Shown here one piece after another: positions 45,915 through 59,296 of a stretch of 64,000 bases of DNA. The position numbers and the translations under genes are program-made. Source of the DNA: Lotus japonicus (lineage: Eukaryota; Streptophyta; Magnoliopsida; Fabales; Fabaceae); contig NC_080046.1 of NCBI RefSeq assembly GCF_012489685.1, positions 66,417,984 to 66,481,983 of the forward strand, given 5' to 3'. The notes beneath the pieces are model-generated. The model was not told the DNA's origin. It was given only the letters and a program-made list of their open reading frames with translations, and did no database searches. Each line of letters starts with the position of its first letter. Positions within the stretch are counted from its first letter, which is position 1.

Positions 45915-48900
45915 TCAATCAAATGCTATAGGAATGAAATTATCATCATCTAAAAGCATATCAATATCAATCAAATCCTCCATACCATCAACTGTCTCTT
46001 CAGAATGGATCAAATCCATATTGCTCGCCTGCCACATCAAATGACTATGACTCAGGGACAGAAACATAAAAAATTGGAAGGGGCGAACGTTTGACATATT
46101 AAGGAAAACAAATAATGACTAATTGAAGGAGATCATATAAAATATTTTAGAGGGGGCAAATATAACATCTGAGTACCATTATATAAAGCAATTTTTTTCT
46201 TATGGTAACTGCCCCATTTTCTAACCTGTGTCCATCCTTGACTGTGAGCATATCATTAAGCTAGATGTTGATGAGTTTAGACATCTTACAGATGTCAGAA
46301 AAATGAAAATACCTTCTTTTGACGGAAGTCATCAACAACATTTAGCAAGCGCCGGTATTGAGCTCGTGCCTCTGGATACTGAACCATGGACTTCACCCTA
46401 GAAAGGGCCTTTTGGATCTTTTCCTCACTTTGCTTCCGTCCTTCCTTAAGATAATCATATTCATCCTCCTTCTGAGAATCATTTTGTTGTAGGCAGGGAA
46501 CTTTATTAACGGCATCTGGTCGGAATCCTCGTAAACCACTACCCTTGCGTCTCCAGCGTAATATGACCTTTTCCAGGATTCCCACAGACCAAATGACTGT
46601 TTTATACTGCTTCCTTACCTGGTGACCTCTTACATGGGCCTTAACACCACAGAATTCAGACAATCAGTGGAAGCAAGTGTCAAACACGGGATAAAAAAAG
46701 GTGCATACAAAAAAACGGGAAAAAGGGGGAACAGGAAAGTCTCTGAATATTCTTTTCTTTTTTTAAGGTGCAAGTACGCAAAACTCAACACCTAAGTCAG
46801 AGATACTTGAACTACAAGCTGGTTGGTAGTCTTTGAATATCTTTTCTAGTAGCATTCTGAAAGCTTTACAGTGAAGGCAGGAAGATAAGGAATTGAAGAC
46901 TTTATGCAATTGTGTTATATATGATATTCCTTCACGGGTTCTTAATTGCCCCGGATCTGCCATGAGATAGGACTGCTTTTGAAGCCTCTACTTGGTGCTC
47001 AACTCAAGCATATAATTTGATGTGTTAAACATCACCAACACACAAAGTAATGCATTGAAGAATCTCAGATTTGACAATCACAATGTCTGATTCACACATG
47101 CACGCAAGTTCACAAAGGGGAAGAGAGAGATGGAAAAATGTTTACAAAAGCATTATTGCAATCAATCAAACTCTTCAACATATTAAATTTTGCACTTTCA
47201 ATTTCCAAAATAACAGAATAATTGATGAGATGATTCGATATAAAATTAAGAAGATCAAACAATAATCTAATGTACTTAAAAAATATTCATAATCTTGAAA
47301 ATGAAAAGTCGCGTAAATAGAGCAGATCAACAAACCTGAATTTTAACAATTCTTTGACGAATGATCAAGAATTCTTTTCTCTTCTTCCAACCACGAAATT
47401 TTTTCTGTATTTGTACTGCAGCAGCATTGGCTAAACCATCTCCTAGTCCAGATTTGCTTGCCTTAGATGCTAGAAGGGAAAGAGCTTGCTGATCTAACAA
47501 ATCAAACTCACCATCTTCAGTCTGAGTTAACTGCTTCCTCTGAAATGACTGCATTCTGAATACTTGATGTATACGATCTGCAGCTTGGGTAGCATTACGG
47601 ACAGCCGTGAGAGAATCCTTAAGGCAGAGGGCATCTGGCATATCATTATAGAGCACAGGTGTTGGAGTTCGTTCTGAAACTGTCTGCACCGCTTTCATTC
47701 CGGAAATTTCTTGCCGACCACCTTTAAGTTGATCATCCATTGTGAGAGACTCCAGGTGGCTAGTTAATGAAGACTCCGCAAGGAAACCAGAGATTCCCTT
47801 GTGCCCATTGCTAGAGGCAAGATCGGCAGCTGTTCTACCTAAAGGAAATGCTGGAGATGGATCTGTCAGTGCTCCAGAATCTGCTCCCATGGAAACAAGG
47901 AATGCAACTGTCCGTTCTCTGAGCAAAGTAGGTGAAAGAAGAACATAAGGACTTTTATGTGTTATGCTGAAAACAATATATTTTCGCTCACTTGGAGGGT
48001 AAAAAAACAATGCTTTTGAGTAATAGTGAAAGCAGAATGAATTACAGATAGCCTTCTGTCCATGATCTGCATCTAACTGACCAGATTAGTTGCTTTAGGG
48101 ATAACTCTTAAGTGAACTAATTTACATGATAGAGAAACTGTTGTGATGTTAAGCAGTAAACAGTTTAAATACAAAGAAGGGAGATACTATTCATGCAAAA
48201 TGCTGGAATTTTATTACCACCTTTTCAGGAAGAAAATTAAATTAGCTTCTTATGCTAAACAAATTCACAGTTCAAAATCAACTCAACACTTCAAAGAGAA
48301 AAAAACAAGGGTCCTTACCTGCCACAGGATGCAGCCCAATGTAAAGCTGTCCATCCATTCACGTCACGGAAGTTGATATTAACACCAGCAGTTAAAATTG
48401 GGGTTATGGCCCAATCATAACCAAGCACAGCTGCCAAATGTAGCGCACCCTGCCCATCGTTATCTAACACATTTGGCCCTTTACCACCCTCAGTTACTTT
48501 GTGAAGAAGCCATGAGTAGAGCTTCTCTTTAACCTGTCTGCAAAACAGATGCTCCTTCTGTTGTGATATATCCATCTCTACAGTTAGCTCTTCCTTAGTT
48601 GAAAATTCCTCTTCCTCTCTTAGTGAAATAAGGTTAAAAATTAAGTTTCTTTTCTCCACATCACCCTCAAAGGTTTGATTTGGAGGGTGCACTGGCATGA
48701 GAGAAAGCAATTCCTCCAGTCGCAAATGAAGCAGCATATCAGTTGAACTATTGAAAAAATCTTCAATGCCAACTTTTCTAGAAAAGCCCTCTCTGTAGTC
48801 AAACTCCCGTACTTCACTACAAGCTAACCTATTGGAGCATGTTACATAGAAAGGGACCCGTCCAACCTTATGATGAGGAGCTTGACAGCACAGAATTCCG

Positions 48901-51900
48901 TTAGATAAAACCTCAGCATGAACCTCAACTTCCCCAAACATACATGACCAGTTACTGGTCCTCACTTCTGGTTGACTCATCAAAAATGATCCAATGATCA
49001 ACACCTGTATGGTTTTAAAATGGATAAGTCAAATAAACTACACCTGGTTCTTTCTCAATTCATCTTGCAACAAAGACCCAAATGGAAAAAAGAGTACAAC
49101 CAATCATCAGATACAACATGTTAAAGGAGGGGGGAAAGAAAGGATATTGTTAGTGTGCATTATGAAATACCAAGATGTAAGAAGAAAATGAAAAATTAGT
49201 ATAAAATGGAGAACATTTAAAATTAAAAAATTAAAGGCGTGAAATTAGCATACAAAATAACCACGACACGAGCAGATGATATCTGAGGATAACATTACAA
49301 AACTCTTATGATGAATGAATACATAATTAATTATTTATCCCACTATAGAAGAGCAGAAGAAAGAAAACCAAAAGAGTCAGTAAATGATTGGCTGAAAAAA
49401 GTTATTTCTCAATTGTAATGGAATAAATCTGACATAGTATAAAATGATATTTTCTACTTATTTCTTTTCACTGTTGTCTTCGTTATTGAATGTATTATCC
49501 ATGAGTTACGTACCTCAATTTCTGACTCAGCATAAGCCCATTTAGGTGAAAAATCATTTATGCTAAACAGTTGGTCCTGAGAGATAGATGGACTCAATGA
49601 TGTATCATCTAGCACATGCCCACATTCATCTGTACTCCATGAAATACCAGGTGAGGACTGCATATTCAAATCATCCACCTCTCCGAGTTCTTTAGTAATC
49701 CACCGTGAGAAGCTATCAACCTTCTTCAAGCTCTCATCACGGTCCAATAATGTGCGCCTCACGGTTAAGGGATAGTTAATAGTTTCTTCACCAGGAACTC
49801 TATTGGCAGAATCAGATGTTAGTGCATGTTGAGGTTGTCCTTCAAAATGCTGTTCTGGATAATTTTGCTGCATAAGCTGCTGTTTTGGCTGACCATGAAA
49901 ATGAGACAGGACAGAAAAAACCTCAGAACTTCCATTATGAGCCTCATTCCTTAGTAGACCACTGCCATAATCAGATCCAAATTCCGAACTCAATGATTGG
50001 GTTAAGGCCTGGATGTGTCCTACATTGCCTTCAAAAGGAATCTGCATCAAATCAAACAACAATATGAAAATAGTTAAATTTTGCTGTTAAATCTCACAAA
50101 TAGTAGTGATTTGAAAACTTAAATACAAGAGAAACAAAACACAAACTCAAGGTAAAAAAGATCGAGAGTTTCAAATAAAGTAATCACAAGATAAAACTGA
50201 CACCAAGCCTGTTAGTATATTAAAGAATGGACACTTCAAGTTAGGGGCTTTTATGGTAGTTAGAGCTGTTGTAGTAGTTCATTAGTAGTTACTAGGCAGT
50301 GTTTTTAATTGCGGATGGCGGGTCATGGCGGAAAGCCGAAATCCCGCCATACATGACAAAAAATGGCGGGATATGGTGGAATATTGCGACCATATGGCGG
50401 GATATCAAACTGCCATGGCGGATATTTGATAACACTGTTACTAGGAGGGGATTAGTTAAGATATATAAATAGGGGGTGTGAGATTTGGAGGGGAATCTAT
50501 TCAGCTCTGTAGATTTGGGAAAACAGAGCAGTGGCTCAGTTGTAAGGAGAAACCTTCAAAGGAGATTACTCTCCTATTATTTTCATTCAATAACAATAGA
50601 TTCTTTTGAGTTCTGATTTGGAGTCTTGGGTTCCTAACAAAGCCAAGCCAATTCATAGTCACAGGCACGGCTCCTCAACAAGGCATTTAGGAAGAGTTCA
50701 AGTTAATAAATACTCATCACAACAGAAAGATGGATACAAACTGTAATCATGTGTTTCAGAAACAATTCAAAGCATTAGTGTGACATATGCATCTAACTAC
50801 CAAACATTAAAAAATACAGTTCATCATTGAGTGTGACTAATATTATTGATGAAGAGCCTTAGTTTCTAACATTCTCAGATTATAAAAAAAAATGCCACAA
50901 ATGAAGCTACTTGTAGATATATTAAGCAGTAGCATTATATACCTGCCAATTAGATTGGAGAGACTGAGAGCTCCCTGCTTCATCACTGGGGCCACTTTTG
51001 CTCATTAAAAGGTCATCCAAAATGTTATGTTCTTGTTCAAGGATGTTTCTCATTGAACCAGATAGGATGGAAGGAAATGACACAAGAGAAGGATCAGTAT
51101 TTAACTCGGTAGTGCACTGCAAGACATTGTCCCATGATGCTATGCCGTGACCTTTCAGACCATCAATATAAGTAGTATCATTTCCTCTAAATTTATCCCC
51201 GTCGAACAGAGGGATATAATCAGTTCCAGAAATTGATGACTGCCCATGATCACCTGAAGATATCCAGTGGGGGGAAACATAGGTTAAATATCAGAAAAAG
51301 CTTGAGTTGAGAGATTGCTTTGTAGAATTTACAAAATAATCATTTATGACAACAAAGGAGAATAAATAGAAGGCACCACAGCCCCAAAGGTATTGATAAG
51401 ATATGAACTGTCAGAACCATTATCAATCTTTCTCATCAGAGGACCATTTCCAATAAATTATGAAGAGGTTCTAATTAAGAACTCGGCTTGGTCAGTACCC
51501 TCTGGAAAGAAGTTTGATCCAACCATTTAAGGGTGAAAAAATTGACAAACTCTTATGCAAATGTTTGTGGTAACAGTACACCAAGATATTAAAAGCCTAG
51601 CATATTAACTCAGTTCCCAAGGATTTAATAAAATATTGAAGCCCCATGAAATAAAAAGTTTAGACAGAGTTACCAGAATCAGCATCTTCCCGTAAAGATG
51701 TCAAACTGCTAGTCGGGCTCATAGCCTCTGTACTCAGTGAAGGCACACTGCTATAACTAGCGGGAAAGCCAGATGATGGAGAGTTGACCTGGGAGTCTGA
51801 TATGACTCCATCACTATTAGTATTTCCTCCAATATTTGACTTGTTACCCTGCAAGACAAAGAATCCACAAAATATAAATTAGGACCTTCAGATTTTTCAT

Positions 51901-54410
51901 ACATTTTCCCTGAAAAGGTATCATCATTCATGATGGCTACGGATAGATTACAAGAAACGCAGCCATTTCATTCTTTGCACCTTCATATTTTTCATACATT
52001 TTCTAAAACGTCAAACCCAAAAAGTTATGTAGCTAACATGTTTAAACCAGGTCAAAAATAGACTCTACAATTTGTCTTCAACATATAAGTTCAAAAGCTA
52101 CAAAGGGAAGAAAATATAATTGATAAAAAAGCACAATAGAAGCAAGAAAGAAAGAAAATAAGCAAAATACCTTAACTTCCAAGTAGTGCACAAATACTAT
52201 GTGCATCATATCCCTGCAGTGCAAAAAAAATTAACAAGAAAACATATTCTGATTAATAATAGAAGAGAAATATAATTTCAGAAAGATGTATATTGAAAAC
52301 TTAAACGTAGCTAAGATGAAGCAAAATAGTTACAACTCCAATAGAATTAAAAGTTATATCTACAATTTTTTGCAACAAAAGTCTTGTCCCACTAAGTGAG
52401 GTCGGCTAATATCGCCAATTTTTTAGAAGAAAAAAAAATGACTAGGGAGAAAGAGGTGGATTACAAGCAAGGGGAGGATGAGAAAACATGAAATTAAAAA
52501 CAAAAGAAAAAACAGGGAAAACCAAGAATGTAGTAAAGCTTCCCTATCAGAATATCTAAACTATCATCACCTTTGAAGCATCCATAACTAGAACACACCA
52601 AAGAAAGGCCAAAAATGTAGATAAATTCACCATGTTTGGGGGCAAGGAGACGCCCTTAAAGACTTTTTATCCACAAATTTGACATCAGATAATATTGCAA
52701 ATGCACTAAAGCAGTACTTACTGACAAACTTACAGAGCAACAAACATGTGTGAAATATGACAGCTTTCATTTACAAGACATATTATTACACAAAATCTTC
52801 AAGTAAATTAATTCAAACTCACTGTTCAAGCATCCAATAGCTTCGCCTTTGAAAGTTTTCATTTTCTTCTCCATGAGCATAGTAGCAGTGTAACACATCA
52901 ACACTTCCCACCTAAATATGCTTGAAAGATATTACAACCCCAGTGAATAATTATTTAACGGGATAAAGACTTGCTTTTCAATTATAGAAGACTAATTGAG
53001 AAAAAATGAATCATGTTCAAATATACTAGTCTCATAAAGACTTTATTAACCATAACTTAAAGCTCATGCAATTCTGAAGCTTACCTTTAACTTTTCATGA
53101 GCTTCTTTCACAGTTTTTCCATCTTTTTTCTTTCTCCAATTATGCCCATCCTTTCTGAAGTATCTCAAAACTTTGCGATCAAAAAGAAAAAGTGAACCAC
53201 CTGTAATCATAAGAAACAATTCATTAAGCGGTGCCTTTATAAGCATGAAGTAATAATATGTGCTAAAAGGGGGTAGAAGTTAACAACAAGTAGCCAGAAC
53301 AACAAAACACTACTAGTAATATCCTGAAAACTACTGAGTTGTCAAGATTATGCAATAAGCATGCAACAGAAATATAAGCCCATTTATGCATCATGGACTA
53401 ACAGCATAAGCATTTCAGACAGCTAGTTCATGACATGATATCAGAGCCTCTACGACAAAGAGGTCTAGAGTTCGATCTTTATTGCCCACGCAAGAGCCAA
53501 TTAGGCCGGTGATGACAATTGCACCGTGACTGCCCAATTACGGGGAAAGACAGAAATATAAATATAAAATCATTCATTTGTTCACCTAAAACTAGTGCTT
53601 CTCAGTTAAGGCTTTTTGGGTGATGCAATCACCATTCACCCATATAAGTAAGAATTCTACAGATGTATATAGAGGTGCTAATACATTTATTGGTAACATG
53701 CAAATAACCATACTTGGTGGCTTGTTATGAGGTTCTGATGTGATATCAAACATCCGATAGTTACGAAGAATTTCACAAATTTCCGCAGGTCGCAGCCACC
53801 GATTCTGGGCTTCACGCTGTAATTCCTGAAGATCTGCACAATGATATTATGGCATACAGTCAAATATTTGATTCCTATATCATATCATACACACCAATTT
53901 TTTTATTCAATTAAGCTATAAATATCAAACTATGGCCAAATTTGACAATACTAAGCTAGTTTGACCATAGGGTTTTGATGGAATTAGGGCTGTGAAGTTA
54001 GTTGACGATATAGGAAACTTAGATACAAACTATAGTATCATTTTTTAACAATCTTATTCTTCATTCAGTATAGGAACATGTACTATTACATGAAAAATGA
54101 AGCAGTACCTTTCAATAATAGTAAGTTGATATCCTTAATCCTTAATACCTAACAACAGAGTTATCCAAATACCTAACAGAACCTAATTAGACTAAACTAG
54201 TCATCAAAATCCCATTTTGATCACAACCCATATAATTTTTTTTGAATAACATTAAAAACCCCAAATCGATTTAACAAAAGAAATTGATCCGAATAAAGAA
54301 ATCACAGGATCCAAGCAAGGAAAAAATCAATAAGAAACCAAATTAGAAACTATTGAAGAAGAAATAGAAAAGTTACCTAATCGAGGACCATACGAAGCAG
54401 GCTCCGACAT
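45915..54410 (-). CDS. CAMTA3: Calmodulin-binding transcription activator (CAMTA1-3 clade)
   Basis: Twelve exons: 54410-54377, 53833-53714, 53200-53085, 52911-52823, 52213-52171, 51848-51674, 51253-50943, 50041-49514, 49004-48319, 47918-47336, 46639-46313, 46028-45915; all phases agree, 1041 aa. Domain order is complete: N-terminal CG-1 DNA-binding domain ('RWLRPAEICEIL', 'RKVLRYFRKDGHNWRKKKDG', 'SVDVLHCYYAHGE'), IPT/TIG domain from exon 9 ('VLIIGSF', 'WSCMFGEVEV'), ankyrin repeats ('DGQGALHLAAVLGYDWAI', 'NGWTALHWAASCGR'), IQ motifs ('AAAVQIQKKFRGWKKRKEF', 'VRGHQVRKQYK') and an acidic C-terminus. CAMTAs bind CGCG-type promoter boxes and link Ca2+/calmodulin to cold and immune gene control; this architecture fits CAMTA1-3, closest to CAMTA3, but the symbol is a best guess. 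Confidence 0.9.
50210..50639 (+). mobile_element. Solo LTR (Copia-like) in a CAMTA intron
   Basis: Starts 'tgttag' and ends 'cctaaca', with a perfect 5-bp duplication 'aagcc' at 50205-50209 and 50640-50644. It holds a TATA-box-like 'tatataaatag' (50462-50472) and 'ttcattcaataac', as in Copia-type LTRs. There is no second LTR or internal domain, so the internal part was lost by recombination. It lies in the intron 50042-50942 between exons 7 and 8. A MITE is nested at 50296-50436; without it the LTR would be about 280 bp. Confidence 0.8.
50296..50436. mobile_element. hAT-like MITE nested in the solo LTR
   Basis: Flanked by the 8-bp direct repeat 'gttactag' (50288-50295 and 50437-50444). The left end is 'gcagtgttttta', the right end is the complement of 'agtgttatc'. 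The interior has several 'atggcgggat' words in both orientations. It must have inserted after the LTR. Confidence 0.7.
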
Positions 54411-54453
54411 GGCGAGGACTGAATCTGAGATCAAAACGACGACGACGACCAAC

Positions 54454-54492
54454 GAGAGAGAGAGAGAGAGAAGAAGAAGAAGAAGAAGAAGA
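54454..54492 (-). repeat. GA/GAA microsatellite in the CAMTA 5' UTR
   Basis: A (GA)n then (GAA)n tract on the plus strand, i.e. a CTT/CT-rich pyrimidine tract in the transcript leader about 45 nt upstream of the CAMTA ATG. Pyrimidine tracts are common in plant 5' UTRs. It is prone to length variation. Confidence 0.7.
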
Positions 54493-55297
54493 CTCTGATT
54501 TTTTTTTTATTTTTTTTTTTGGTTTGGACAACACTCAAGTGACGTGAGAAAGTGAAAAACTGATGCAGTATAAATAATTGGGAATTTTTCTGGGAAGGGA
54601 AATTAGGGATTTTGTTATTATTTGGAAGAAAAATGGAATTGAGAAACCAATGATTTGGTGACGCGTCGTGTGAATGGTAGGTACAGGTGGAGTAGTTAGT
54701 AGTACATGACCGGATTCTGAGATGGTCTTTATCTTCAAATCTACAAATCTACATCAATCTCTCTTTTTCTCTGTTAAATTAGCATCAAATCATTGTGAAA
54801 TGTTGTAAGGATGAAACTAAATATTTGAAATTAATTACTAGATTGTTTCTCATGTTAAACTTACAAATTAAGGATATGTTTAAGGTGAAAGTAAATATTC
54901 GCACCCATTTTGAGAGGAACAAGTAAACAAACCTATGCTTTTTGTTGTGAATGGTAGTAGTATTTTTAACTTGCTTCTTAATTTTTTTAATATAATGGGA
55001 AAATATATTTAACTTGTTTCTAAACACACATTAAAGATATTTCCCTTAGATAATAAAATTTAAAATTAATGGTGTGGTGTGAAGTACATGTGTAAAATCT
55101 TGAAATGCATATGTAAAATTCACTAGAAAATGTTATTGTGGTTGTGTTGTGTTTTGTGTGTGCGCGCGTGCTTGTTATCTTGATTTAGAGTATAGAGTAA
55201 ATGTGTTTGTTAGTATGTTGTATAGCATTGTCCAATCACTACCTATGAGTTTTTATCTCAATTATTTGATGTAAATGTCCTTTGAAAATTTTAATTA
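54493..55297. other. Upstream region of CAMTA, promoter likely
   Basis: AT-rich, contains the presumed promoter of the minus-strand CAMTA gene. I see no gene and no element with clear ends. Confidence 0.35.
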
Positions 55298-55480
55298 GAG
55301 ATTAATTTCTATGCACCGACGGTGTAAATAAGTTTTACACCATCATTCAATCACATCCCTCCATTTTATTAGCTTACAATTAATTTTGAATTTAAGAATA
55401 TCTAAAAATTGGAAATGGAAGGTTGTGATTGAATGATGGTGTAAAACTTTTTACACCGTCGGTGCATAAAAATTAATCTC
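55298..55480. mobile_element. MULE-type MITE with perfect 9-bp TSD
   Basis: 183 bp, ends 'gagattaatttctatgcacc' and its near complement, with 'accgacggtgta' and a 'gattgaatgatggtgtaaaa' block inverted across about 70 bp on each side. The flanks 'ttttaatta' at 55289-55297 and 55481-55489 are identical, the 9-bp duplication of Mutator-type elements. Confidence 0.8.
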
Positions 55481-55551
55481 TTTTAATTAAACGACCATCG
55501 ACCAAAAAGTGTGTGAAAGAGAGAGAAAGAAAGAGAGATCAATAGATTATA

Positions 55552-56999
55552 GGCTTAATAGCACTTTTGGTCCCCCACGTTTAAAAAATGTGCAATATTA
55601 ATCCCCCACGTTTGAAAATAGCATAATGGTACCTCAACGTTTGTCTCCGTTAACAGTTTTGGTCCCCCACCAATTTTCCGTCCAAAAACTAACGTTTTTT
55701 GCTGACTTGGAAATTTTAATAAAATTTAAATTGATAAAATTAATAAAATTAATAATAATAAAAAATCTGGGACACTCATCTTCTTCATCATCTTCTCATC
55801 TTCATCTCTGTTCTCTCTCCTCATCCTCATCTTCATCTACAAAATCAACATTTTTCTTCTTCTGTCATCCTACTCCCTTCAAATTCCCCTTCTTAAAAAC
55901 CTCTACCCAGAAACCTCAAAAATGTTCATTTCTCCAACCCAGAAAAATCAAACCTAGAAAAAAGAGCACCCACCCTGATTATTGGTAACTGCCTCACCGT
56001 AACGGCTCACTCCTCCGTTAGGAGCCGCCATCCCCAACCAGTCACACCCAGATCTAGCCACGACCAACCCAACCCCATCCAGATCGAGCCTACGATTAAA
56101 ATCCCAACCGAGAAATCCACAGAAACCCCAATCGAAAAATCATACTCGATCTGATGCATTTGTTAGCGTTCAGATCTGGAGAGTGAGAAACACGGATTTA
56201 TCCTCTGGTGAGGGTGGTTTTGGTGAGCTAAGGAGCGGTGGGTTGGGTTTTGGGGAGGGATTGTGGTGGTTGGGCAGTGAATTAGTGATGAAGCAGGTTT
56301 GAAGAAAGAGAAGGGTGGTGGGTGACGAGAGAGGTGACGGAAGGGATGAGTTAGAGAAGAAGAAGAATCACCTGTGTAATAACCTGAATTGATATTACAC
56401 ATGAAAGAAGTCAATGTAATGCTACTAACATGTCAAACAATCTGCATATAGAAACCAAATGGGTTTGGTCACGAAACGTAAAATTAGATTTCCAGCTACA
56501 TGGTTCTTTTTGATTTCATATTCATGTAGCTCTATATCTGGTCTGTCTCGTTTTAATTTATTTTTGCTGGTAATTGCCAAAAAAATAAGTTTGTTGTGGC
56601 TGGCAAAGAAATTGCATTGTTGAAGACCAGCCATGGAAGAATGAATCCAAGTGTTTGATCTGGGTTTTATGGGCAAGGTGATATATTTGTAGGGAAGATG
56701 AAGATGTTTTGGAGAGGAATATTTTTTTTTCTGGGTTTTCTAGGTTGATGAAGATGATGAGGGAGATGAAGAAGGGGATATTTTTCTTGGTTTTTAAGTG
56801 TTGTTAATATTTTAATTAATTATTTTTTTGCTCAATTACATATTTACCCTCAGAACGGTTAGTTTTTGGACGGAAAATTGCTGAGGGACCAAAACTGCTA
56901 ACGGAGATAAACGTTGAGGTACCATTATGCTATTTTCAAACGTGGGGGATTAATATTGCACATTTTTGAAACGTGGGGGACCAAAAGTGCTATTAAGCC
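55552..56999. mobile_element. Non-autonomous MULE with ~145-bp TIRs and 9-bp TSD
   Basis: Left TIR 55552 to about 55695, right TIR about 56857-56999, beginning 'ggcttaatagcacttttggt'. Flanks 'tagattata' (55543-55551) and 'tagattgta' (57000-57008) form a 9-bp duplication with one mismatch. The interior (about 55780-56800) is CT- then GA-rich and gives only incidental frames. It is the same family style as the element at 2759-3898; neither carries a transposase. Confidence 0.8.
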
Positions 57000-57570
57000 T
57001 AGATTGTACTAAGTACATGAAAAATGTGAGATAACTATTTTTCTCCTCTTATTTGATTGAGTAGAAAACAAGAAGATTGAATATTACTTTTAATCTAAAA
57101 TGACTTTATTACCTCTGCAATAAAAATATTGAAAAGAGATATAAACTTTTTATTTGATAATTGTGCTAATGTTTTGATTTATGTAAAAAAAATATTGTTC
57201 ATTTTTATAATTATTTTATTGATTTTATTTAAAAGCTAGGGAAGTGTTGTTAAAGTGTAGTGGAAGGCAATTGAAAAGAAAGGTGTATGTGTGACTTATA
57301 TTTGAGTTATACAAAATATGTATAAGTGAAAACTTCAAGAATTTAAGTGATGACTTCCTTATAAAGATAGGTTTACCTCAATCTCAACCTGGAGTTCATA
57401 TTTGTAAAACATGGTTTTGAACTTGCTTATTGGGATTAGGGTATATAAAAAAAGCATTCTAAACAGCATGTTGTTTGCGGCTGAGGGAGGCTTAGAACCC
57501 AATGGATTTAATGTACCAAAACAAAAAGAACCCAATGGATTAGACTAAGCTTAAGTGAGACAAAGTATGT

Positions 57571-59280
57571 TTTTTTTTTTTGATAAGCAAAACTGTATTA
57601 GATGATAGAGTACAAGGGGTACTCCAACCCAAATACAAGAGAGGAACAAAATACAAATACAAAACGAAACTAAACGCCCAGACAAGGGACAAGACCAAAT
57701 GCAAAGCCAACACAAAATTAATGTCCAACAAGCTTAAGCACACCCAACCTATTGGCACCAGTACCCACCAAACTATGAGTAAAAGACAAGAATCTCACAA
57801 ACCAGACAAGCACCACGAACCACACCAGAAACAATTATGCATCAGTTTGAAATTATGCAACCACCAATCAAAGAGAACATTCCTCCTCCACAATGAAATT
57901 ACCCTAGTCACTACGCACCACTCCCCCACTTAGCAGTGTTGGATACACAACATGGGATTTGAAAACCATTCAAATAAAGAGTTTCCAAACCCTCCCAATC
58001 CAGCTTTACACCATTGCCATGACCTGAGCTTTACCAAATCCAATAATTTGTTTAAGTGGACAGCAGCTGATCTGAAAATCACGTCATTGCGCTGGAGCCA
58101 TAAAGTCCAAAGCATCGCCAACCATATGGAGCTCAAGCACTGATTCTGTTTAATATTCCCAGCAAATTGAAATTGCAGAAAGTGTGCCTTGGGATCCATA
58201 GGCAAGACAGTAGAGTAGCCAAGCCAACTAGAGCATTCACGCCAAACATCATAGACCAAAGGGCAAGAGAAAAATAAATGGGAGCAAGATTCTGTTGCCT
58301 GCACACACAACTTGCAGATCGCTGCTTCCTGAGTGTTAAAGACATTCCGCTTCATCAAGTTCTCCAAGGTCGGGACTCGATCCAAGAGGCACCTCCAAGC
58401 CAAGGCTTTCACATTGGAGGGTCCAACAGTACGCCAAAGAGTCCTAAAAATAGGATTGGGAGGTTGTTCACTAGGTACCTGCAAAAAAATAAACGCTGAA
58501 TTAACAGAATAGCTGCCATCTTCACTTGGCTTCCACACCCATTTGTCCGGGACACCTGCCAAAAGGGGAACACGAACAATGTCCAGGCTTAAGGCTTGCA
58601 ACCAATCCAATTCCCGACCAGCAAGCGGTCTCCGCCATCGGAAATCCCAATTCCAAACACCCTGGCTCCAACCTCCACACTCATCGATACTAGCCCATTT
58701 CAACTTCGACAAGTTATACAACCTATAGTATTTCTCCCTCAGAATCCCCACCCCAGTCCAGTTCTCCAGCCAGAACCTGGTATGATTTCCAGACCGTAGA
58801 ACCTTATGCACGCCCTCCTCAAACCAACCATTCTCCCCACCACCGGCTGTCTGCACATCCCTCCACCAAGATGAAATATTTGTACAACCCCCATCACCAT
58901 ATTTAGCCAGCACAACACGACACCAAAGAGAATTAGGAACCGTCTTCAACCGCCACAACCACTTGCCCAAAAGTGCTTTATTAAAGATTGCAAGATCTTT
59001 AACACCCAACCCACCCTCATCTTTCGATTTGCACACCTCCGACCACTTGACCCACGATATTTTCCTCTCATCCTCACCAGCACCCCATAAGAACCTCCGC
59101 ATCAGACCTGTACAAATCTTCACAACACCCACTGGCATTCTAAACAATGACAAAAAGAATAGGGGCAGCGAGGACAAGACGCTCTTGATAAGGCACAACC
59201 TCCCACCAAAAGAAATCATTTTTTGCCTCCAAGGTGTCAATCTGGACCGAATCTTATTAATAACTGGACTATGTGAATAT
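57571..59280 (-). mobile_element. 5'-truncated LINE with perfect 16-bp TSD
   Basis: The insertion is 1710 bp. The duplication 'gtgagacaaagtatgt' is exact at 57555-57570 and 59281-59296. The T-run at 57571-57581 is the poly(A) tail on the minus strand. One uninterrupted frame runs from the truncated end (read from 59278, annotated start at 59240) to a stop at 57930. It encodes the C-terminal part of a LINE ORF2: the end of the reverse transcriptase ('WRQKMISFGGRLCLIKSVL') and the zinc-finger-like zf-RVT region ('DRVPTLENLMKRN', 'CKLCVQATESCSHLFFSC'). The 5' part including the RT active site is missing. The absence of stops and the perfect duplication suggest a recent insertion. Confidence 0.92.
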
Positions 59281-59296
59281 GTGAGACAAAGTATGT

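Noticed and set aside
52381..52420. 'cttgtcccactaagtgaggtc' motif in a CAMTA intron
   Set aside because: Resembles a widespread plant repeat word, but too short to assign to an element.
55626..55988. 120-aa Ser-rich frame in the MULE
   Set aside because: Simple TCTTCATC-type repeat translation within a transposon.
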